Of a stretch of DNA of 64,000 nucleotides, positions 27,471 to 36,968 are shown piece after piece. The DNA is from Ruoffia tabacinasalis (GTDB lineage: Bacteria; Bacillota; Bacilli; Lactobacillales; Aerococcaceae). Location of the stretch: NCBI RefSeq assembly GCF_005864045.1, contig NZ_VBSP01000005.1, positions 18,771 through 82,770 on the forward strand, written 5' to 3'. Numbering within the stretch: position 1 is the stretch's first letter; every line of letters begins with the position of its first letter. Made by a program: the position numbers and the translations under genes. The notes beneath the pieces are model-generated. The model worked only from the letters and a program-made list of their open reading frames with translations. It did not search any database and was not told the origin of the DNA.

Positions 27471-28205
27471 TTAATGTTCAGTCTTTCGGATTAACAAGTT
27501 AAAGATTAATTGTGTAATAAAAACGATAATTAAGATCAACACAGTTGCGACTAGGATAACGTCCATACGACTACGTTGGTAACCTCTCGCAATAGCCATC
27601 GTACCTAATCCACCCCCACCAACAGTTCCGGCCATCGCTGTTAAACCAATGACGTTAATAACGGTTGAGGCACTTACACGTAATAAAGCTGTTAACCCTT
27701 CGCGTAAATAAACACGCGTAATAATATCAAAACTTGATGATCCCATGGCTTCAGCAGCTTCAACTACCCCTGGATTAACCTCTAATAAGGCAATCTCAAC
27801 TTGACGAGCAAAGAATGGAATCGTACTTACAATAATTGGAATTGTTGCAGCTGTTGGTCCAATCGTTGTTCCAACAATCGCTCTTGTTACATTTATTAAT
27901 AAGGCCAGTAAAATAATAAATGGAATTGATCGGAAGATATTCACCAGTGAATCTAAGACCTTATAAACGACTTTATTCTCTAAAATCCCATTGAAACCAG
28001 TCACTGTCATAATAATACCCAGTATCAAACCGATTAAACCACCGATTCCAATAGATACGAGCATCATATAAACTGTTTCCCAAATGGCTTCCACAAATTC
28101 TTCTCTTAAATCCCAGGCATATGGAATGTTTGTTTCTAAAAATGTAACAATACCTGACGACACTTCATTCCAACTACTTCCAATTGTTAAGACTAATTCG
28201 CTCAT
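27471..28205 (-). CDS. metI: Methionine ABC transporter permease
   Basis: A 244-residue permease with five or six hydrophobic helices. The MetI motifs VNIFRSIPFIILLALL and the ATPase-contact loop EAAEAMGSSSFDIITRVYLREG are visible, and GLTAMAGTVGGGGLG follows. It starts one base after metN ends, with GGGAGG as Shine-Dalgarno. No MetQ-type lipoprotein gene lies next to it, so the substrate-binding protein must come from elsewhere. A T-box leader controls the pair. Confidence 0.92.
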   Translation of the reverse strand: MSELVLTIGSSWNEVSSGIVTFLETNIPYAWDLREEFVEAIWETVYMMLVSIGIGGLIGLILGIIMTVTGFNGILENKVVYKVLDSLVNIFRSIPFIILLALLINVTRAIVGTTIGPTAATIPIIVSTIPFFARQVEIALLEVNPGVVEAAEAMGSSSFDIITRVYLREGLTALLRVSASTVINVIGLTAMAGTVGGGGLGTMAIARGYQRSRMDVILVATVLILIIVFITQLIFNLLIRKTEH

Positions 28206-28206
28206 G

Positions 28207-29268
28207 TTATCCCTCCCTCTTCACGTATTCTTTTACTAAATCATTAAATCTTTGTGTGCTGACATCACTATTTTCAAGATGCTCAATCACTTTATCCACA
28301 TTCTCTGATGTCCCTTCGACTGCGATTAACATATTCCCAATCGGTGTATTTTGTAAAATTTCCACATGTCCGTAAAGGATATTGACGTTTACATCAAATT
28401 CGCGTACTAAGTTACTTAAGATGGGTTTCGTTGTTTCATCTCCAACGTAACTCAAGCGAATAATCTCACCATTCTCATCAATGTTTTGAATCATTGGATG
28501 CGTGAGGACTAAACCGATTTCTTGGTCAAAGTGCGTGGCTGTATTAATAAATTCTTTTGTTAATGATTTTTGAGGATTTGTGAACATATCAACGATTGAA
28601 CCTTGTTCTAATACATGCCCGTCTTCCATAACAGCTACGCGGTGACATAGGTCTTTGACTACAGACATCTCATGTGTAATAATCACGATGGTTAAACCTA
28701 ATTGTTCGTTTAATTTGCGTAATAAATCTAGGATTGACGATGTTGTCTTCGGATCCAAAGCACTTGTTGCCTCATCACATAAAAGAACGTCTGGATCATT
28801 CGCTAAGGCACGCGCAATCGCGACACGTTGTTTTTGACCTCCAGATAATTGACTTGGATAATTATCTGTCTTCTCTTCTAAACCAACGAGATCTAATAAC
28901 TCAGCCACTTTATGAGCGACCTCATCTTTACTTAAGCCACTGCCTTTTAACGGAAAAGCGACATTATCAAAAATTGTACGCGAATCCATTAAGTTAAAAT
29001 GTTGGAAAATCATTCCAATCTTTTTACGCGCTCCACGTAATTCTTTCTTACTTAATTTTTGCATTTCTTGTCCATTTACCGTAACCGTTCCTTGTGTGGG
29101 GGGCTGTAGTAAGTTAATCGTACGTACTAAGGTACTTTTACCTGCCCCACTGTAGCCAACAATTCCGAATATTTCACCGCGATCAACTGTAATATTCACG
29201 TCTTTAACCGCCGTGACAACTTTGTCATCATTACTAAAAATAACATCGATATCTTTTAGTTCAATCAA
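28207..29268 (-). CDS. metN: Methionine ABC transporter ATP-binding protein
   Basis: A 353-residue ATPase: Walker A GYSGAGKST (about 38-46), signature LSGGQKQR, Walker B VLLCDEATSALDP and switch histidine ITHEMS. The C-terminal NIL domain (about 270-345) binds methionine for feedback inhibition. The start is TTG 29268 with TAGGAGG nine bases upstream. The gene follows a T-box leader with methionine-like specifier, so expression rises when tRNA-Met is uncharged. Confidence 0.93.
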   Translation of the reverse strand: MIELKDIDVIFSNDDKVVTAVKDVNITVDRGEIFGIVGYSGAGKSTLVRTINLLQPPTQGTVTVNGQEMQKLSKKELRGARKKIGMIFQHFNLMDSRTIFDNVAFPLKGSGLSKDEVAHKVAELLDLVGLEEKTDNYPSQLSGGQKQRVAIARALANDPDVLLCDEATSALDPKTTSSILDLLRKLNEQLGLTIVIITHEMSVVKDLCHRVAVMEDGHVLEQGSIVDMFTNPQKSLTKEFINTATHFDQEIGLVLTHPMIQNIDENGEIIRLSYVGDETTKPILSNLVREFDVNVNILYGHVEILQNTPIGNMLIAVEGTSENVDKVIEHLENSDVSTQRFNDLVKEYVKREG

Positions 29269-29287
29269 TTTTTTATCCTCCTATCTA

Positions 29288-29588
29288 TACAAAAAAAGCA
29301 CATTCATCTCTTTAAAAAAGGACGAATGTGCATAAAAAGTTCGTGGTACCACCTTAATTCGCCAAACCATTACTAGCCTAGCCTCATACAGTACAAATCT
29401 CTAAGAAAATATTTATACTGCGACGATGTTAACGGTTGTTTCCGTTCATTCTTACTTATCTTCAGAATGACCGCTCCATGGCCATGTTCACAAGCTATCT
29501 CTTTACTCACTTTCACCATCTGCGAGCTCTCTTTGAAAGATGTCACTTCTTACTTACCATTTCATAGCGTTTAGTATTTTTTTATCTG
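29288..29588 (-). ncRNA. T-box leader (probably methionine-specific) of metNI
   Basis: On the minus strand the hallmark AAGGTGGTACCACGA lies at 29355-29341 and is followed by a terminator stem (GCACATTC...GAATGTGC, about 29331-29298) and a T-run. Upstream is the Stem I region with GAACATGG (about 29484), where ATG fits a methionine specifier loop. The whole leader is about 300 nt, as for this class. Uncharged tRNA would stabilise the antiterminator. The exact specifier was read by eye. Confidence 0.92.
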
Positions 29589-29594
29589 TGTGTA

Positions 29595-29623
29595 AGCATA
29601 TCTAAAAATGAGAATAATGTCAA
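29595..29623 (-). promoter_or_regulatory. Promoter of the metNI T-box operon
   Basis: TTGACA (29623-29618), a 17-bp spacer, then TATGCT (29600-29595) on the minus strand. The transcript would begin near 29588. Confidence 0.85.
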
Positions 29624-29794
29624 TGCACTTTATGTAATTCTCATAATCAAAAACAGCAAAAACTACAACACTTAAAACGCACACTATCACTTCAATCTTC
29701 CTAAATTTTAATAATTATGGTATTATGAGGTTGTTATTAAGATTAAAATCAGATGAGTTTATTCTATACAATGCAATACGTAGGAGGAATATAT

Positions 29795-30967
29795 ATGACA
29801 AAAAGAAATACAAAAGAAACGTTAAAATCTATTAAACCGAGTCCGATTCGTGCCTTTAATGATAAAATTTCAGGTATCGAAGGCTTAATTAAATTAACCT
29901 TAGGTGAACCAGATTTTCCAACACCTCGTTTCATTAAAGATGCAGCAATTCAATCTATCGATAAAAGTTTTAACGGATACAGCCATTCAAAAGGGTTAGC
30001 TGAATTACGTGAAACGATTAGCGGTTATTTAAAACGTAAGTACGACCTAGATTACCGTGCTGAAGATCAAATTATTGTAACCGTGGGTGCGACTGAAGCA
30101 ATCTTCGTTTCACTATATGCATTACTAAACCCTGGTGATAAAGTTGTTACCGCTGCGCCGAACTATGCAGTTTACAAAACTCAAGTAAACTTAGCTGGTG
30201 GGGAATTTGTACCGGTAGACGTAACAGAAGATGACTTCATCTTAACGCCAGAACGCTTAGACAAAGTGTTGACTGAAGATAAAGACATTAAAGTCTTACT
30301 AATGAACCACCCGTCAAACCCAACAGGACATACTTATACAGCTGAGCAAATCGAAGGCCTTACTGAAGTCGTTAAAAAGCATGATATTTGGGTGATTTCA
30401 GATGAAATCTATTCAGAGTTAACTTACAAAGGCAAACACGTCTCAGTAGCTAAATATCTTCCAGAACACACGATTTTAATCAATGGTGCATCTAAATCGC
30501 ATTCTATGACTGGATGGCGTATGGGGATTGTGGCTGGGCCTGCAGATGTCTTAAAACAAATTTTTGTTATTCATCAAGGTGCAATCAATGCGCCAACAAC
30601 GCAAGCACAATTTGCTGGACTTGCTGCTTACTCAGAAGAAGGAGACGCAGCCATTGAAGAAATGCGTTTAGAATACAAGATCCGTCGTGATTACTTATTG
30701 GGCCGATTCCGCGATATGGGCTTCGATGTCTCAACACCGAACGGTGCCTTCTATCTATTCATCAAAATTCCAGATTGGTTTGAAGGCGACGACATGGACT
30801 TCTGTCTTAAAGTTGCTCACGAAGCAAAAGTTGGTCTAGTGCCTGGTCAAGCATTCGGTGAAGCTGGTAAAAACTACTTCCGTCTAAGTTATGCTGCAAA
30901 TCTAGAAAACCTAGAAACAGCCGTTGACCGTATTGAAGCTTTTGTTGAAGAAAATAAACCTAAATAA
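29795..30967 (+). CDS. PLP-dependent aminotransferase, class I (PatA/AspC-like)
   Basis: A 390-residue aminotransferase of fold type I. The Schiff-base lysine is in ASKSHSMTGWRMG (about 235), with NHPSNPTG (Asn/Pro/Gly) and YSELTY (Tyr) in place and FRLSYA with the substrate-binding arginine near the end. It resembles the aromatic/aspartate group such as PatA. AGGAGGAATATAT precedes the ATG at 29795; the longer frame lacks a signal. It is transcribed divergently from metNI without an evident link. Confidence 0.9.
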   Translation: MTKRNTKETLKSIKPSPIRAFNDKISGIEGLIKLTLGEPDFPTPRFIKDAAIQSIDKSFNGYSHSKGLAELRETISGYLKRKYDLDYRAEDQIIVTVGATEAIFVSLYALLNPGDKVVTAAPNYAVYKTQVNLAGGEFVPVDVTEDDFILTPERLDKVLTEDKDIKVLLMNHPSNPTGHTYTAEQIEGLTEVVKKHDIWVISDEIYSELTYKGKHVSVAKYLPEHTILINGASKSHSMTGWRMGIVAGPADVLKQIFVIHQGAINAPTTQAQFAGLAAYSEEGDAAIEEMRLEYKIRRDYLLGRFRDMGFDVSTPNGAFYLFIKIPDWFEGDDMDFCLKVAHEAKVGLVPGQAFGEAGKNYFRLSYAANLENLETAVDRIEAFVEENKPK

Positions 30968-30984
30968 GTATAGTGATAATTATC

Positions 30985-31018
30985 AACACCTCCAAGTGAC
31001 GCTTGGAGGTGTTCTTTG
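30985..31018 (+). terminator. Intrinsic terminator after the aminotransferase gene
   Basis: AACACCTCCAAG and CTTGGAGGTGTT form a perfect 12-bp stem with a short loop, followed by CTTTG. Confidence 0.9.
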
Positions 31019-31033
31019 TATTGGTTAATTAGT

Positions 31034-31157
31034 GGTTAAGTAGAAGAATTATTATTTATTCTTCCGGTTAAACCGATTAAATGGAAGAATATTTTATTAT
31101 TGTTCTGGTTAAAGTGATTAAATGGAACAATTCTCGCCTATTCTTCCAGTTACCACC
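31034..31157. repeat. Hairpin-repeat cluster C: three units of 41-42 bp
   Basis: Three tandem units (31034-31074, 31075-31115, 31116-31157) each begin GGTTAA or GATTAA, followed by TGGAAGAAT or a close relative, an AT-rich middle, and an inverse such as ATTCTTCCGGTTAA. Each unit can form a stem. The units differ from each other at several bases but keep the pairing (AAGAAT with ATTCTT; GGAACAAT with ATTGTTCT in neighbouring units). The sequence is unrelated to clusters A and B, but the period is the same. Confidence 0.8.
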
Positions 31158-31179
31158 CGAATCTTTAAAAATCTGCAAA

Positions 31180-31210
31180 GAAAAAACACACAGCGGACTG
31201 TGTGTTTTTA
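31180..31210 (-). terminator. Terminator of the citrate operon
   Basis: CACACAG and CTGTGTG with a CGGA loop, flanked by T-runs on both strands. It lies after the transporter gene. Confidence 0.8.
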
Positions 31211-31243
31211 TTGTTAATGAAAACGGTCTGTTGCTATGTGGTT

Positions 31244-32539
31244 CTAGAATTGAACGACACCTAAGAGTGTTGCAGCTATTAATGTAATGATACTTGCTGC
31301 CCACATAATTGGTAAGTTTGCTTTAATATGCTCACCAATGGTTGTACCAGCCAATGATACCCCAACGTAGTTGGCAGCAACTGTTGGACTGATGTAAGTA
31401 CCATAAGTACCTGTAATTAAGAACGTTGCAGCAACCGTCGATGCTGAAATTCCAAACGGCTCTACAATTCCGATTACAATTGGAAGTAATGCGAAGTAGA
31501 AAGCATCTGTACCAAGAACCATCATTAATGGTACTGAGAATAATGCTAAGAACCAGTGAGTATGTGGTGCGATAAATTCTGGTAATGCGTTAATAATCGT
31601 TGTAGCCATTGCTTCAACCATTCCAGAACCTTCAATAACACCAATAAATATACCTACGGCGAATAATGTCATCGTCATAACGATAGCGTTATTACCATAT
31701 TCTTGAATTTTCTTACCTTGTTCTTTCACTGATCTAAAGTTACCTAAGATTGCGAATGCGTAGGCAACCATGAAGATAAAGTGCATTGGTAAACCAGTAT
31801 CAATGAATAATAAAGCTAACATATTTAATGTTACAACTAAGTTATAGATATAAAGACCTTTGCTCGTTTTTGGTTCTGAAGTAACATCTCCAGCTAAATC
31901 AACAATATTTACATTACCATCGACTGAGCCTTCACGTTTACGACGCGAGTTAATCACAGCGTTAATGATAGCTAATAAGAACATTACAACAACAGCTGGT
32001 AAGATGAATGAATAAAGATCTGAAACCTCTATCCCTGCAACAGAAGCTGCACGAATTGTTGGTCCACCCCATGGGATAATGTTCATTGCTGCCATTAATC
32101 CAGTCACTGTCCCTAAGAACACGACCGGTTTAACCCCTAATTTATCCATGATTGGTTTGAAAGCTGGAATGGCGATTAAGTATGTTGAAGCCCCACTACC
32201 ATCCAAGTGAGCTACAGTTGAAACTAGTAAAACCGCGATAAAGATTGCAGTAATTTTGTTACCAACTTTACTAATTACAAAATCTACTAACGGGTCGAAT
32301 AACCCCTGTTCTGACATTAATGTAAAGAACGAGATCGAGAATAAGAACAGCACTGCTGTATTTAAGATAGATGCTAACCCATCGTTAACATATAAACTTA
32401 TATCCGCAATACTTGCTCCAGAAACTACCGCTGCGATTAATGGTAAAATGATGAAAGCCATCGGTGGAGACATTTTCTCTCCGATTAAGATATACATCAA
32501 TATGATTATGAGTATAAAACCTATAATTGCTAAATACAT
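31244..32539 (-). CDS. Citrate transporter, CitMHS family
   Basis: A 431-residue membrane protein with about eleven hydrophobic helices. SMALL motifs such as STVAHLDGSGASTYLIAIPA (about 107-126) and GTDAFYFALLPIV near 345 match the metal-citrate carriers CitM and CitH. It should import citrate in complex with a divalent metal. It follows citX on the same strand after a 170-bp gap that holds a cre-like site, so it may have its own promoter. In Enterococcus faecalis the CitH transporter sits in the same locus. Confidence 0.88.
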   Translation of the reverse strand: MYLAIIGFILIIILMYILIGEKMSPPMAFIILPLIAAVVSGASIADISLYVNDGLASILNTAVLFLFSISFFTLMSEQGLFDPLVDFVISKVGNKITAIFIAVLLVSTVAHLDGSGASTYLIAIPAFKPIMDKLGVKPVVFLGTVTGLMAAMNIIPWGGPTIRAASVAGIEVSDLYSFILPAVVVMFLLAIINAVINSRRKREGSVDGNVNIVDLAGDVTSEPKTSKGLYIYNLVVTLNMLALLFIDTGLPMHFIFMVAYAFAILGNFRSVKEQGKKIQEYGNNAIVMTMTLFAVGIFIGVIEGSGMVEAMATTIINALPEFIAPHTHWFLALFSVPLMMVLGTDAFYFALLPIVIGIVEPFGISASTVAATFLITGTYGTYISPTVAANYVGVSLAGTTIGEHIKANLPIMWAASIITLIAATLLGVVQF

Positions 32540-32594
32540 ATTTTCCTCCTACATACATATATTATTTTGTGAAACTTCCCCCAAACACTCATTT

Positions 32595-32608
32595 AGAAAC
32601 CGTTTACA
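32595..32608 (-). promoter_or_regulatory. Candidate cre site upstream of the citrate transporter
   Basis: On the minus strand TGTAAACGGTTTCT matches TGWAANCGNTNWCA except at the last base. It lies 56 bp before the transporter start, consistent with catabolite repression of citrate uptake. Confidence 0.6.
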
Positions 32609-32711
32609 GTTACATTCTAATATAGTAATCCTATTAAAACAATATGCGCACTGTCTTTTAACTGTTCTTTACATGTATATTACTTCACATAAAAACACAA
32701 TAGACAATCGC

Positions 32712-33245
32712 TTATCCTAAAAGGATTTTTGCGATTGCTTCTTGTGATTCTTCAATTGAATGTTTACGAGAACGAGCACATTCTTTAGCTGGGCGGTCGC
32801 AAATATAACATTGACGTTTCCCTACTCCAACCTCTTCGCGCTTCAAACTGCTTAATTTTCCGTCTTCTAATTTAACGACATCTAAATCAAAGACACGGCC
32901 TTTTGAATGCATTTCTTCAAGTGCTACCATTCTTTTTTTCAATTCAATGCTATCAATATCCACAAAGAAATATGCTTCTGGTCCAGTTGGTAAGTTCAAA
33001 ACTTCTGAAAACTGAACCGTCACATCGTCTAACATTGCTTTTATTTCTGTCAGCATTTCTTCAAAGACACCTACTAGATAAAGTGATGTTTTAATATCAC
33101 CTGGTATATTCAAAGTGACAGATAATAATGAACCCGGAGAATGTTGATTAATAATCTGGGTCTGTCTGAATGCACGTTTTTCACGCGCATCCAGCATCTC
33201 CATTAAACTCACTTCCGGGCCATTAAATACTTCATCCTTATACAT
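32712..33245 (-). CDS. citX: Holo-citrate lyase synthase (apo-citrate lyase phosphoribosyl-dephospho-CoA transferase)
   Basis: A 177-residue protein that attaches the prosthetic group to the CitD acyl carrier protein. The N-terminal MLDAREKRAFRQTQI and the block GRVFDLDVVKLEDG are typical, as is the C-terminal cysteine-containing RQCYICDRPAKECARSRKH. The ATG at 33245 overlaps the citF stop by eight bases. It takes its cofactor from the product of citG encoded at 41561-42439 on the other strand. Confidence 0.9.
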   Translation of the reverse strand: MYKDEVFNGPEVSLMEMLDAREKRAFRQTQIINQHSPGSLLSVTLNIPGDIKTSLYLVGVFEEMLTEIKAMLDDVTVQFSEVLNLPTGPEAYFFVDIDSIELKKRMVALEEMHSKGRVFDLDVVKLEDGKLSSLKREEVGVGKRQCYICDRPAKECARSRKHSIEESQEAIAKILLG

Positions 33246-34770
33246 TGCGAACAACGTCGATCATCGTACCATCACGGTATTGAATTAAAGCAACGTCTTT
33301 CTCTCCATATTCAATTGGTTGAGGTGTTCCTACAATTGCGTAAGCTTTCTCTTTTAATTCTTCAACTGTAAATTGTGGAATATCAACGTTCTTGAAGTGT
33401 TCTACTAAATCTTGACGTTGTGGATTAATGGCAATACCAATTTCAGTAACAACTACGTCAACACTTGATCCTGGTGTAATGACTGTGTTAACTTGCTCAA
33501 CAACAGTCGGTATTCTTCCTCGAACTAACGGTGAGATAACTAATGACATCTTACTTGCTGATGCTGTATCTGGGTGACCACCAATGGCTCCACGAATTAC
33601 TCCGTCTGATCCAGTAACAACGTTAACATTGAATTCTGTATCGATTTCAAGTGCCGATAAAATACATACATCCAGCTGGTTGATCGCTGCCCCTTTAAAT
33701 AATGGGGAAGCGTAGAAAATCGCGTCAATTTCCGTATGCTCAGGATTACGTCCTAATGATTCTCCTGATGGTGCATCGAAGTCTTGAACATCAATTAATT
33801 TATCTACTAAACCTTCTTCATGTAGCTCCACCATTGCATTTGTAATACCCCCTAATGCAAAACTAGCTGTGATATTCTCTTTAATCATATCTTCACGCAA
33901 GTAACGCGATACAGCTAATGATGCACCACCTGTACCTGTTTGGAATGAGAATTTATCTTTAAAGTATGGTGAGTTCGTAATCACTTGGTTAGCGTATTTT
34001 GCGATAACTAGTTCTTTAGGGTTTTGCGTGAATCGAGTTGCCCCTTTAGCAATCCCTGAAGAATCTCCGATAGCATCAACTTCAACAACATAGTCAACAT
34101 CTGTTTGAGGAATGCTGATTGGTGTATTTGGATAAGGCATTAATGAGTCTGTAATGGCTACAACGTTGTCTGCATATCTTGCATCCACTTTCGCGTAACC
34201 TAACGAGCCACAAATTGCTTTACCTTTAGTACCATTTATATTTCCATAGGCATCTGAACTTGGCGCACCTATGAAGGCAACGTCAATTTTGATTTCGCCT
34301 GATGCAATTGCTTGTGCACGTCCACCGTGAGAACGTAGTACAACTGGGTTTTTCATAATTCCGTCTGAAACTGCTGCTCCGACTTTATCACGTAAACCAC
34401 TTGATGTAATGTTTGTGACTACACCATTTTTAATGTGTTCGATTAATGGCTCATGAACGTTAGCAATTGAACTTGGTGCAATCGTTAAATCTTTAATTCC
34501 CATTGCTGCAATCTCATCCATGACCATGTTTAGTACATAGTCACCTTCACGGAAGTGGTGGTGGAAAGAAATTGTCATACCGTCTTTAAGTCCTGTTTTT
34601 TCAATCGCTTCACGTAAGCTACCTACTAATTTGTCATCACCTAGTTTAATAGGATTGATTTTACGGATAGACTCTTCATATTGTGTGCTGTATTTAGATT
34701 CTTCTCCATAAGCACCGTATTGATCAACAATATGTTGTGGAATATCGCGACCGACTGTATTCTTAACCAT
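33238..34770 (-). CDS. citF: Citrate lyase alpha subunit (citrate:acetyl-ACP transferase)
   Basis: A 510-residue protein of the CitF family. The N-terminal GLKDGMTISFHHHFREGDYV and the later FIGAPSSDAYGNING and SFALGGITNAMVELHEEGL blocks fit. It transfers citrate onto the acyl carrier protein in exchange for acetate. AGGAGG precedes the ATG, and it follows citE by two bases. It is part of citCDEFX. Confidence 0.95.
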   Translation of the reverse strand: MVKNTVGRDIPQHIVDQYGAYGEESKYSTQYEESIRKINPIKLGDDKLVGSLREAIEKTGLKDGMTISFHHHFREGDYVLNMVMDEIAAMGIKDLTIAPSSIANVHEPLIEHIKNGVVTNITSSGLRDKVGAAVSDGIMKNPVVLRSHGGRAQAIASGEIKIDVAFIGAPSSDAYGNINGTKGKAICGSLGYAKVDARYADNVVAITDSLMPYPNTPISIPQTDVDYVVEVDAIGDSSGIAKGATRFTQNPKELVIAKYANQVITNSPYFKDKFSFQTGTGGASLAVSRYLREDMIKENITASFALGGITNAMVELHEEGLVDKLIDVQDFDAPSGESLGRNPEHTEIDAIFYASPLFKGAAINQLDVCILSALEIDTEFNVNVVTGSDGVIRGAIGGHPDTASASKMSLVISPLVRGRIPTVVEQVNTVITPGSSVDVVVTEIGIAINPQRQDLVEHFKNVDIPQFTVEELKEKAYAIVGTPQPIEYGEKDVALIQYRDGTMIDVVRNV

Positions 34771-34772
34771 AA

Positions 34773-35660
34773 TTATAGTTCCTCCTCTGTAATGATATTC
34801 GCTGCTTTAGCTAAAGCAATCACACGCTCAGCACGTTCAACGATTGGCTTATCAACCATTTTTCCGTTAACAGAGATAACCCCTGAACCTTTTTCTTCAG
34901 CTTCTTGAATTGCCCAAATAATTTCTTTTGCATTGTCAATTTCTTTTTGAGTTGGTGCGTATTCATCATGAACAATTGGAATTTGACGAGGGTTGATAAT
35001 TGATTTTCCATCGAAACCTAATTGTTTAATACGTTGTACTTCATTTCTGAAGCCTTCTTCGTTATCTACGTCTGAATAAACAGTATCTAAAGCTGCAATA
35101 CCTGCATCTCTCGCTGCATGTAGAATGAAGCTACGTGCGAAGAATAATTCTTCTCCAGTGGCACTTCTTTCAGTCTTCATGTTTGTCACGTAGTCTTCTG
35201 CTCCTAGAGCGATACCGATTAAGCGGTCTGACGCGTGGGCAATCTCACGTACATTTAAAATACCTGTAGCTGATTCGATCGCAGCCATAATATTTGTTGT
35301 ACCCACTTCGATGCCGTTTTCTCTCTCAACTCGTTCGATAACAGCTTCGACGTCTTTGATTTCTTGTGCATTTTCAGTTTTTGGTAAACGAATCACGTTC
35401 ACGCCACCTAATACTGATGCTTCGATATCCTGATCTCCACCAGCTTTTAAATCGTTAATACGAACAACCGTTTCAACGTTACTATAGTCAATATTTTTTA
35501 ATGCATTATGTACTAACATACGTGCAGTATCTTTCTCGTTCAATGATACAGCATCTTCTAAATCAAACATTACTGCATCTGAGCCGTATAAAGGCGCATC
35601 TCTAAGCATTGCTGCGTTAGCACCAGGCACAAACATCATCGTTCTTCTTAAACGCTCCAT
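34773..35660 (-). CDS. citE: Citrate lyase beta subunit (citryl-ACP lyase)
   Basis: A 295-residue HpcH/HpaI-fold protein. [29 protein letters not shown] (metal-binding aspartate/glutamate) and [17 protein letters not shown] are diagnostic. It cleaves citryl-ACP to acetyl-ACP and oxaloacetate. Its ATG lies inside the end of citD with AAGGAG upstream. Confidence 0.95.
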   Translation of the reverse strand: MERLRRTMMFVPGANAAMLRDAPLYGSDAVMFDLEDAVSLNEKDTARMLVHNALKNIDYSNVETVVRINDLKAGGDQDIEASVLGGVNVIRLPKTENAQEIKDVEAVIERVERENGIEVGTTNIMAAIESATGILNVREIAHASDRLIGIALGAEDYVTNMKTERSATGEELFFARSFILHAARDAGIAALDTVYSDVDNEEGFRNEVQRIKQLGFDGKSIINPRQIPIVHDEYAPTQKEIDNAKEIIWAIQEAEEKGSGVISVNGKMVDKPIVERAERVIALAKAANIITEEEL

Positions 35661-35953
35661 GTTGCAATCTCCTTCCAGTTAAATGTAGTTTCATCTGCAG
35701 CACGGTAAACAGCTGCAATTGTTCTTGCTTGAACGGTACAATCTAATGCACCTTGGTCAACAGCAGTTACTTTTGCGTTTTCCACTCCAAGTTTTTCTAA
35801 AGTTTCTTTGATAACTTTACGGATTTGTGCTCCGAATTGTTTCTCTACACTACTTTCTAGTTCAATCTCGATACCATTATCTGATTGAGCCACAGTGACC
35901 ATAATGTCAGAAGACTCAACTGTCCCTGCGACACCATTTTGTTTAATTTCCAT
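35648..35953 (-). CDS. citD: Citrate lyase gamma subunit (acyl carrier protein)
   Basis: A 101-residue acyl carrier protein. The modified serine is Ser14 in [10 protein letters not shown] near the N-terminus, which carries the 2'-(5''-phosphoribosyl)-3'-dephospho-CoA arm. The ATG at 35953 is eight bases after GAGG; the longer frame begins with GTG inside the ribosome binding site. It overlaps citE by 13 bases. Confidence 0.93.
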   Translation of the reverse strand: MEIKQNGVAGTVESSDIMVTVAQSDNGIEIELESSVEKQFGAQIRKVIKETLEKLGVENAKVTAVDQGALDCTVQARTIAAVYRAADETTFNWKEIATWSV

Positions 35954-35969
35954 CTTTTTCACCTCAAAT

Positions 35970-36968
35970 TTATTTTTTGTTTTGAATATAGTCGTACGTT
36001 GTACTTGGAACTAAATTTTTAATGCTTTCTGGATGACCTTCCGAAAGTGCTTGACGTACTTTCGTTGCACTAATCACTTCACCTTCTACTTCTAATCTTG
36101 GAATAATTTCTAATTCCAAATCATCTTGAAAAACTTCACTCATACTTTCGTTATAAATCTCTGTTACGCGTGAATAGGGCTCTTTACCGACGAGGCGGTG
36201 TTTGATATTAAGAATCGGAGCCACTCTTTCTTTAAATAACGTAGCATCAACCGTTGCTTGAATTCGTGCGACACTTTCTTGAGCACGATCTCGCAAGAAG
36301 TATGATGGGAATGTTGCCGAAGAGACCATGTAATCATTCGTTGGTAAGACAATGACATTTGACATGTCAGCGGTTGCACGTTTTACCAACATCATTCGCT
36401 CCTCATCATTGAATTCAGAACGATCTTCAGACAGAACGAATACATACACGTAATCACTTCGTTTGGCTATTTCTTCAATTAAGTGAAGGTGTCCTTTGGT
36501 AATCGGGTTGGCGTTCATAACGACCGCGCCATTGTTTCCTTCTTTTTTATGATTACTTAACATAGATAAGTAATCTTCAAAACTAGGATGACCAAATTCC
36601 ATGAAGGTAACATTCGACGTCTCTACAATTTTATTAAAGCCTAGTGATTTAAAGTAAACACTATTCTTTGGACATGTATAGACGAAATAATGATTTGAGC
36701 CATTACTTCTTAGTTGATCCATTAGATGGACAACAATATCCGTCAGAAAGTTTTCTGATCGATAGTCTGAATGAACGGCTACACATTTAATAACGTTGCC
36801 AGCATATGAACCAGTAGCAACGAGATCATCACCTTTATAAATCCCGACTGTATAATCGGTCTGTTCCTGAGTGCTTAAGTTGGAAGCTTCTAATAAGTTT
36901 TCCCAATCTTTGCGTGCACTTTGGCTTCGATGAATCCATAAACGTTTCGTTGTATACACTATCATCAT
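35970..36968 (-). CDS. citC: [Citrate (pro-3S)-lyase] ligase
   Basis: A 332-residue enzyme with an N-terminal GNAT-like domain (about 1-130) and a C-terminal nucleotidyltransferase domain with the motif [15 protein letters not shown] (about 150). It uses ATP and acetate to acetylate the lyase carrier arm and so activates the complex. The first gene of citCDEFX. The start is unsure: ATG 36968 almost abuts AAAGGA, while a GTG at 36959 has an eight-base gap. Confidence 0.92.
   Translation of the reverse strand: MMIVYTTKRLWIHRSQSARKDWENLLEASNLSTQEQTDYTVGIYKGDDLVATGSYAGNVIKCVAVHSDYRSENFLTDIVVHLMDQLRSNGSNHYFVYTCPKNSVYFKSLGFNKIVETSNVTFMEFGHPSFEDYLSMLSNHKKEGNNGAVVMNANPITKGHLHLIEEIAKRSDYVYVFVLSEDRSEFNDEERMMLVKRATADMSNVIVLPTNDYMVSSATFPSYFLRDRAQESVARIQATVDATLFKERVAPILNIKHRLVGKEPYSRVTEIYNESMSEVFQDDLELEIIPRLEVEGEVISATKVRQALSEGHPESIKNLVPSTTYDYIQNKK

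Noticed and set aside
31081..31287. Open frame over repeat cluster C
   Set aside because: It runs through the hairpin repeats, a terminator and the end of the transporter gene; no ribosome binding site.
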